DNA from: Thalassotalea insulae
GTDB taxonomy: Bacteria > Pseudomonadota > Gammaproteobacteria > Enterobacterales > Alteromonadaceae
Length of the DNA stretch: 64,000 bases
Assembly: GCF_030161395.1 (NCBI RefSeq)
Contig: NZ_BSST01000001.1
Coordinates: 3,410,001-3,474,000 of the forward strand
Direction of reading: 5' to 3'
Made by a program: the position numbers and the translations under genes. The notes under the pieces were generated by a model. That model was given only the letters and a program-made list of their open reading frames with translations. It searched no databases and was not told where the DNA came from. Of this stretch, positions 61,479-64,000 are shown in pieces; the first letter of the stretch is position 1, and every line of letters starts with the position of its first letter.

Positions 61479-62888
61479 ATGACATCCGCTAAACACGCAT
61501 TTTCATTAAATAATAAACCGGAACATCTGCCAGGTACCGGTGTTAATTGTCCGGCACTTATTATTGCGGCGCCACATTCTGGCTCAGGTAAAACTACAAT
61601 CACAGCAGCGCTTGCCCGCTATCATAAAAATCAGGGCAAGAAAGTGACTGTTTTTAAAGTTGGGCCTGATTTTATTGATCCGATGATTTTACGTCAGGCC
61701 AGTGGTCAATTAGTCTATCAGCTAGATCTCTGGCTGGTGGGGGAGCGAGGCTGTCAGGAATTGCTTTATCAGGCAGCAAAAGAATCTGACCTTATTTTAA
61801 TTGAAGGTGTGATGGGATTATTTGATGGCACGCCAAGCAGTGCTGATTTAGCCCGTTACTTTAATATTCCAGTACTTGGAGTGATTGATGCCAAGGCGAT
61901 GGCACAAACCTTTGCTGCACTAGCCCATGGCTTAGCAAAGTTTTGTCCTGAATTACCGTTTGCTGGTGTATTTGCTAACCGCGTTAATAGTGAAAGGCAT
62001 GCAGAGCTTTTGCAGGAAAACTTAGCCTCCGATATCACTTTTTATGGACGTTTGCCTAAAGATAATGAGGTCACTTTACCTGAGCGACATTTAGGGTTAG
62101 TGCAAGCACAGGAGCTGAGTGAGATAGATGCACAACTCGATCTTGTTGCCAGTTATATTAATGCGACTAAACTGACGGAATTACCTGCCGCAGTTGAGTT
62201 CTTTGCTGTTAAACAAGACGAACAAATATCCGATATAACAGGTGCGTTAGCAGGAACGCGCGTTATTATTATTAAAGATCGGGCATTTAGTTTTATTTAT
62301 GCTGCGAATATTGCCTTTTTACAGCAAGCAGGAGCCGAGCTTGTTTATTGTTCGGCGCTGGAAGATAGCCACTTGCCAGACGGCGATGTCTTGTATATTC
62401 CTGGCGGCTATCCTGAATTATATGCTCAGCAGTTAGCCGAAAATCATACATTTATTAGTGACGTCAAAGCTTTTGCTGCCACTAATAAACCGATAATTGC
62501 GGAGTGTGGTGGCATGCTCTATTTACTTGATGAACTAACCAATTTTGCTGGTCAGCAATACTCGCTACTTGGCTTATTGCCGGGCAAAGCTGTGATGCAA
62601 GAAAAGCTCACAGCCATAGGATCGCAATGGGTCGTTTTACCTTTTGGTGATAATACAGGTAATAATAACAGTGATAATATTATTCGTGGTCACAGTTTTC
62701 ATTACTCAAAGGCAGAAGTGAGATTAACGCCTTTATCTCAGACTCGCCATCATCCGAGCGAGCGTTTAGGGGAATTTGTCTATTTACATAACAATATTCT
62801 TGCTTCTTATATGCATTGGTATCTTCCTAGCAATGCTAAATTAGCGTTATCTTTGTTCGGCAACATCAATACCTCCAGTGAGAGCTAG
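61479..62888 (+). CDS. cbiA: Cobyrinate a,c-diamide synthase
   Basis: The 469-residue enzyme amidates the a and c side chains of cobyrinate with glutamine and ATP. An N-terminal P-loop domain (AAPHSGSGKTTITAALARYH, VFKVGPDFIDPMILRQASG) is joined to a class-I glutamine amidotransferase domain with the nucleophile C343 in IIAECGGMLYLLDEL and a C-terminal HSFHYSKAEVR segment. Length fits CbiA/CobB. No other corrin-ring genes are in this window, so whether it serves full synthesis or precursor salvage is open. Confidence 0.92.
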   Translation: MTSAKHAFSLNNKPEHLPGTGVNCPALIIAAPHSGSGKTTITAALARYHKNQGKKVTVFKVGPDFIDPMILRQASGQLVYQLDLWLVGERGCQELLYQAAKESDLILIEGVMGLFDGTPSSADLARYFNIPVLGVIDAKAMAQTFAALAHGLAKFCPELPFAGVFANRVNSERHAELLQENLASDITFYGRLPKDNEVTLPERHLGLVQAQELSEIDAQLDLVASYINATKLTELPAAVEFFAVKQDEQISDITGALAGTRVIIIKDRAFSFIYAANIAFLQQAGAELVYCSALEDSHLPDGDVLYIPGGYPELYAQQLAENHTFISDVKAFAATNKPIIAECGGMLYLLDELTNFAGQQYSLLGLLPGKAVMQEKLTAIGSQWVVLPFGDNTGNNNSDNIIRGHSFHYSKAEVRLTPLSQTRHHPSERLGEFVYLHNNILASYMHWYLPSNAKLALSLFGNINTSSES

Positions 62889-63024
62889 AACGATGTCAGA
62901 TGGCAATATTTGTTAGCACGACTATATTGTTAAGAGATCTAGGGATAGTATGGATACAGTTTTTATTTGATAGTGGTGACTATGCTTAGGTAATAAAGCG
63001 TGTGTTTTCGTATAAGGAAGTACT

Positions 63025-64000
63025 ATGTCTACTAAAGCGAGTTCTCAGTTTTTTGCCATTCGCCGTCCATTTTTATACGCAATTATAACGACTGTGGTTA
63101 TCGGGGTAGCGTTTGCCTTTTATGTGAATTCAGACATTCGTCGTGATGTTTTTAATGAACTAGAACATGAAATAGCCGAGAATTTGTCACTGAGGCAGGA
63201 TGCTCTAACTCGCCAATTAGCAAATTGGCAACATCAAGTACGATTTCTTCATTCCACGCCGCCGGTACAGGGGATTGTTCGAGCCTATGAAAATGGCAGA
63301 ATAGATCCCTATGACGGCACGACCTATGAACTTTGGCGCTCACGTTTACAAATTATCTTTAAGGGGTATATTGAACACGACCCGAATATCACACAAATTC
63401 GCTATATTTTTGCACCGGAGCAAGGACGAGAAATTGTTCGGGTCCATCGTAAATACGGGGTTATCCGAGTCGTACCAGATAGCGAATTACAAAGGAAAAG
63501 TGATAAAAAGTATTACACCGAAAGTGCTCAATTGAGTCCGGATGCACTCTATCTATCCACTATTAATTTAAACCGGGAATATGGCAAGGTTGAATACCCT
63601 CATATTAAAACTATTCGTATCGCAAAAGCTATTTTCAATAATCAGGGAGAATTTTCCGGCATTTTGATCGTTAACTATAATGCTGAGGTTTTACTAGGGC
63701 AGTTACGGCACAATCTAAGCAATGATTATCAGACATACCTACTCAATAGCATTGGCGAATTTATCATAGGCCCAGCACCAGAACTGGAGTTTTCTGCTGA
63801 TTTAGGTCAACAGCATAGTTGGCAAAAATACTTTGTGTTAGCTGAAGAGCAACCATCAAGCGCAAAACTAGCGACCCTATACTCCACCTTGGCTAATGAA
63901 AAAATCTATTATCAAGAGCACAACATTTTCTTAGGTAATACTGAACCACATGAGTTTTTAACGTTAATTGTTGCTGCCCAACAATCGGCTATCGAACAGG
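63025..64000 (+). CDS. Membrane sensor protein with periplasmic dCache-like domain, cut by window end
   Basis: ATG 63025 follows AAGGAAG and opens 325 codons without a stop to the window edge. There is an N-terminal membrane helix (about 16-38, LYAIITTVVIGVAFAFYVN), then a periplasmic region with dCache/PAS-like character (about 40-300: ITQIRYIFAPEQGREIVRVH, IRIAKAIFNNQGEFSGILIV, YLLNSIGEFIIGP). The output domain (kinase, GGDEF or methyl-accepting) lies outside. It follows cbiA by 136 bases and is not clearly linked to B12. Confidence 0.75.
   Translation, partial: MSTKASSQFFAIRRPFLYAIITTVVIGVAFAFYVNSDIRRDVFNELEHEIAENLSLRQDALTRQLANWQHQVRFLHSTPPVQGIVRAYENGRIDPYDGTTYELWRSRLQIIFKGYIEHDPNITQIRYIFAPEQGREIVRVHRKYGVIRVVPDSELQRKSDKKYYTESAQLSPDALYLSTINLNREYGKVEYPHIKTIRIAKAIFNNQGEFSGILIVNYNAEVLLGQLRHNLSNDYQTYLLNSIGEFIIGPAPELEFSADLGQQHSWQKYFVLAEEQPSSAKLATLYSTLANEKIYYQEHNIFLGNTEPHEFLTLIVAAQQSAIEQ

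Noticed and set aside
1..64000. CRISPR array, rRNA or tRNA genes
   Set aside because: No regularly spaced direct repeats, rRNA motifs or tRNA-like cloverleaf with T-loop were noticed. A tRNAscan or similar run would be decisive.

Overview
The window reads as a chromosomal stretch of a marine, low-GC gammaproteobacterium, most likely an Alteromonadales member near Colwellia or Thalassotalea. This placement is inference. It rests on the complete iscRSUA-hscBA-fdx operon next to cysE, trmJ and suhB, the GlyGly-CTERM surface protein, an FNR/EtrA-type operator, TonB receptors, a ydbH-ynbE-ydbL operon and many c-di-GMP proteins. No rRNA, tRNA or CRISPR array was recognised.

Layout. 0-9.5 kb: the start of an exported M6 metalloprotease (cut by the window edge), an NhaC-family antiporter, an HDOD-GAF protein, cobA (SUMT), a GGDEF/EAL protein, a response regulator and suhB. 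9.9-17.1 kb: trmJ, cysE and the isc operon, with two well-matched type-1 IscR sites around the iscR promoter. 17.1-28.8 kb: an accessory tract downstream of fdx. It holds a GlyGly-CTERM surface protein, then a module of small ORF, TonB receptor, periplasmic binding protein and a 1522-residue hybrid kinase/GGDEF/EAL protein behind a perfect FNR-type box. Both blocks end in decayed copies of the fdx 3' end with its terminator, so the fdx tail looks like a repeatedly used insertion point.

29-32 kb: a minus-strand operon of an SBP56/methanethiol-oxidase-like propeller lipoprotein, a MauG/MbnH-like di-heme peroxidase and an MbnP-like protein, a likely copper-dependent periplasmic system. 32-44 kb: a patchwork with a VOC protein, fragments of two IS3-type orfA genes and an AraC gene, a TlpA-like lipoprotein, a CadC-like regulator, a DUF5916 protein, a GH13 amylase and an S37 peptidase. 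A deleted copy of the S37 gene lies 7.2 kb away. 44-50.4 kb: another CadC-like regulator, then an AGCS symporter, CtlX-like hydrolase and ornithine cyclodeaminase with a divergent Lrp regulator, consistent with arginine/citrulline/ornithine use. 50.4-55 kb: a Tat-exported amine oxidase and ydbH-ynbE-ydbL. 55.4-62.9 kb: a vitamin B12 locus with two cobalamin riboswitches, one before btuB and one before an unidentified membrane protein plus cbiA, and a minus-strand operon of alpha-ribazole phosphatase, cbiB and the threonine-phosphate decarboxylase. A sensor protein starts at 63.0 kb and runs off the window.
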